From assembly GCF_018860155.1 (NCBI RefSeq), contig NZ_JAHKNI010000021.1:1-64000 (forward strand): a DNA stretch of 64,000 nucleotides, read 5' to 3'. A program made the position numbers and the translations under genes. The notes below the pieces were generated by a model. It saw only the letters and a program-made list of their open reading frames with translations. It did no database searches and was not told the origin of the DNA. The DNA comes from Nocardia albiluteola. GTDB lineage: Bacteria > Actinomycetota > Actinomycetes > Mycobacteriales > Mycobacteriaceae. Shown here piece by piece: positions 63,331-64,000 of this stretch (the stretch's first letter is position 1; each line of letters begins with the position of its first letter).

Positions 63331-63489
63331 TTGCTGTACCCGCAACTGGATTCGCTGTGCCTTCGGCGTGCAAACCTGGCTACAGGTGGCAGGGACATGT
63401 AGCGAATTCTGTACGGACGGGCACAGTGACGATCGTGATGGATGCTGCCGCTTCTACGTGGTGCGCGGCGAATACGCGGCGGACGTGAC

Positions 63490-64000
63490 TTATGGACCGA
63501 GCAGTGCCGCTGGGACGACCGCTATGCCGTCGGGCCGGCGGTAGGCGTAGCGGCCGGTGGTGACGACGAGGGCATCGGCAAGCAGGTCGCCCACCTTGGA
63601 CTTCAACCATCGCAGGTGAGTGAGGTCTTGTTCGTCGACAGTGGCGGAGAGCTTCGTCTCGATCGCGATAATTCGACCGCCCGGTCCGCTGATGATGAAG
63701 TCGACCTCGTGATCGCCGTTTCGAGTGCGAAGGTGGTGCACTCTGGCCTCGTTGTCCTGCGCGTAGACCTGCAGATCGAGTGCGACCAGGGCCTCGAAGA
63801 GCTGTCCGAGCAGGTTTGTGCTGTAGGAGGCGCGAACGCCGGAACCGCTTCCGGACAGCAGTGCATCGGAGGTCAGGTCCAGCAGTCGCGCCGATAGCGC
63901 CGGATCGACGAGGTAGTGCTTGGGAACCTGTGCCAATCGGGCGAAGGCGTTGTCCACCGGTAGCCAGCTGGGGATGGGCTCGAGAAGCCATAGCTGCGTG
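63490..64000 (-). CDS. C-terminal part of a DUF4143-type AAA ATPase, cut by window edge
   Basis: The frame continues past the right edge; about 170 C-terminal residues are visible. IPSWLPVDNAFARLAQ then KHYLVDPALSARLL matches the start of DUF4143 domains. NLLGQLFEALVALDLQVYAQ, then GDHEVDFII and IIAIETKLS give the E-V-D...E-x-K pattern of the PD-(D/E)XK fold, and a PDGIAVVPAALLG end closes it. Such proteins pair an N-terminal AAA ATPase with this domain; their function is poorly known and they are often mobile. It reads toward the rpsN terminator from the opposite side. Confidence 0.82.
   Translation of the reverse strand, partial: TQLWLLEPIPSWLPVDNAFARLAQVPKHYLVDPALSARLLDLTSDALLSGSGSGVRASYSTNLLGQLFEALVALDLQVYAQDNEARVHHLRTRNGDHEVDFIISGPGGRIIAIETKLSATVDEQDLTHLRWLKSKVGDLLADALVVTTGRYAYRRPDGIAVVPAALLGP

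Overview
The window is high-GC actinobacterial DNA from a mycolic-acid producer, most likely Nocardia or a close relative. Evidence: an antigen 85-like mycolyltransferase, Mycobacteriales-type S10 and spc ribosomal operons with GTG starts and ATGA overlaps, a BacA/Rv1819c-type ABC transporter, a zinc-type S14, tandem-TetR and DUF2637 proteins, and large NRPS genes.

Layout. 1-15207: two NRPS genes on the + strand. The first enters from the left edge; the second is an uninterrupted 4086-codon frame. Between them they carry five adenylation (A)-domain pieces and five condensation/epimerisation domains, but I find no carrier domain, no intact ATP-binding A3 loop, no A8-A10 segment, and a destroyed condensation histidine in three domains. 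15434-20732: antigen 85-like esterase, NRAMP Mn/Fe transporter, and a DrrAB-like ABC efflux operon (-). 21173-29966: lipid and aldehyde metabolism with regulators (ALDH-like, tandem TetR, enoyl-CoA hydratase/isomerase, SDR, lycopene cyclase, an Rpn remnant, DUF4442, MerR, amidohydrolase). The ALDH-like and SDR proteins have lost their catalytic residues. 30204-34260: a translationally coupled membrane/secreted operon with a Met/His-rich, probably copper-binding protein and two small leader ORFs.

34358-40083: S10 operon rpsJ-rplC-rplD-rplW-rplB-rpsS-rplV-rpsC-rplP-rpmC-rpsQ, with its own promoter and a 17-bp-stem terminator. 40084-61636: about 21.5 kb of accessory genes between rpsQ and rplN: an AAA/DUF234-type ATPase behind a large palindrome, a DUF6461-like protein, a PH-like membrane protein, a compact operon (AMP-ligase, acyltransferase 3, ComA-family phosphosulfolactate synthase, VOC protein), an SGNH hydrolase, a DUF2637 protein behind a LexA-type SOS box, a CPBP protease, an RluA-type pseudouridine synthase, a glycogen-debranching-like enzyme, an alpha/beta hydrolase, a BacA-like transporter and an M13 peptidase. 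61637-63330: start of the spc operon (rplN-rplX-rplE-rpsN), driven by a promoter very like the rpsJ promoter and closed by a terminator. 63490-64000: the end of a DUF4143-type ATPase gene entering from the right on the minus strand.

How the genes fit together. The ribosomal genes are two separately promoted blocks with an accessory island between them; ATPase genes of the same broad type lie just downstream of both block terminators. The most interesting candidates are the catalytically gutted but reading-frame-intact NRPS, the ComA-type sulfonate cluster, and the SOS-linked DUF2637 gene. All functional claims come from reading the sequence; no database search was run.
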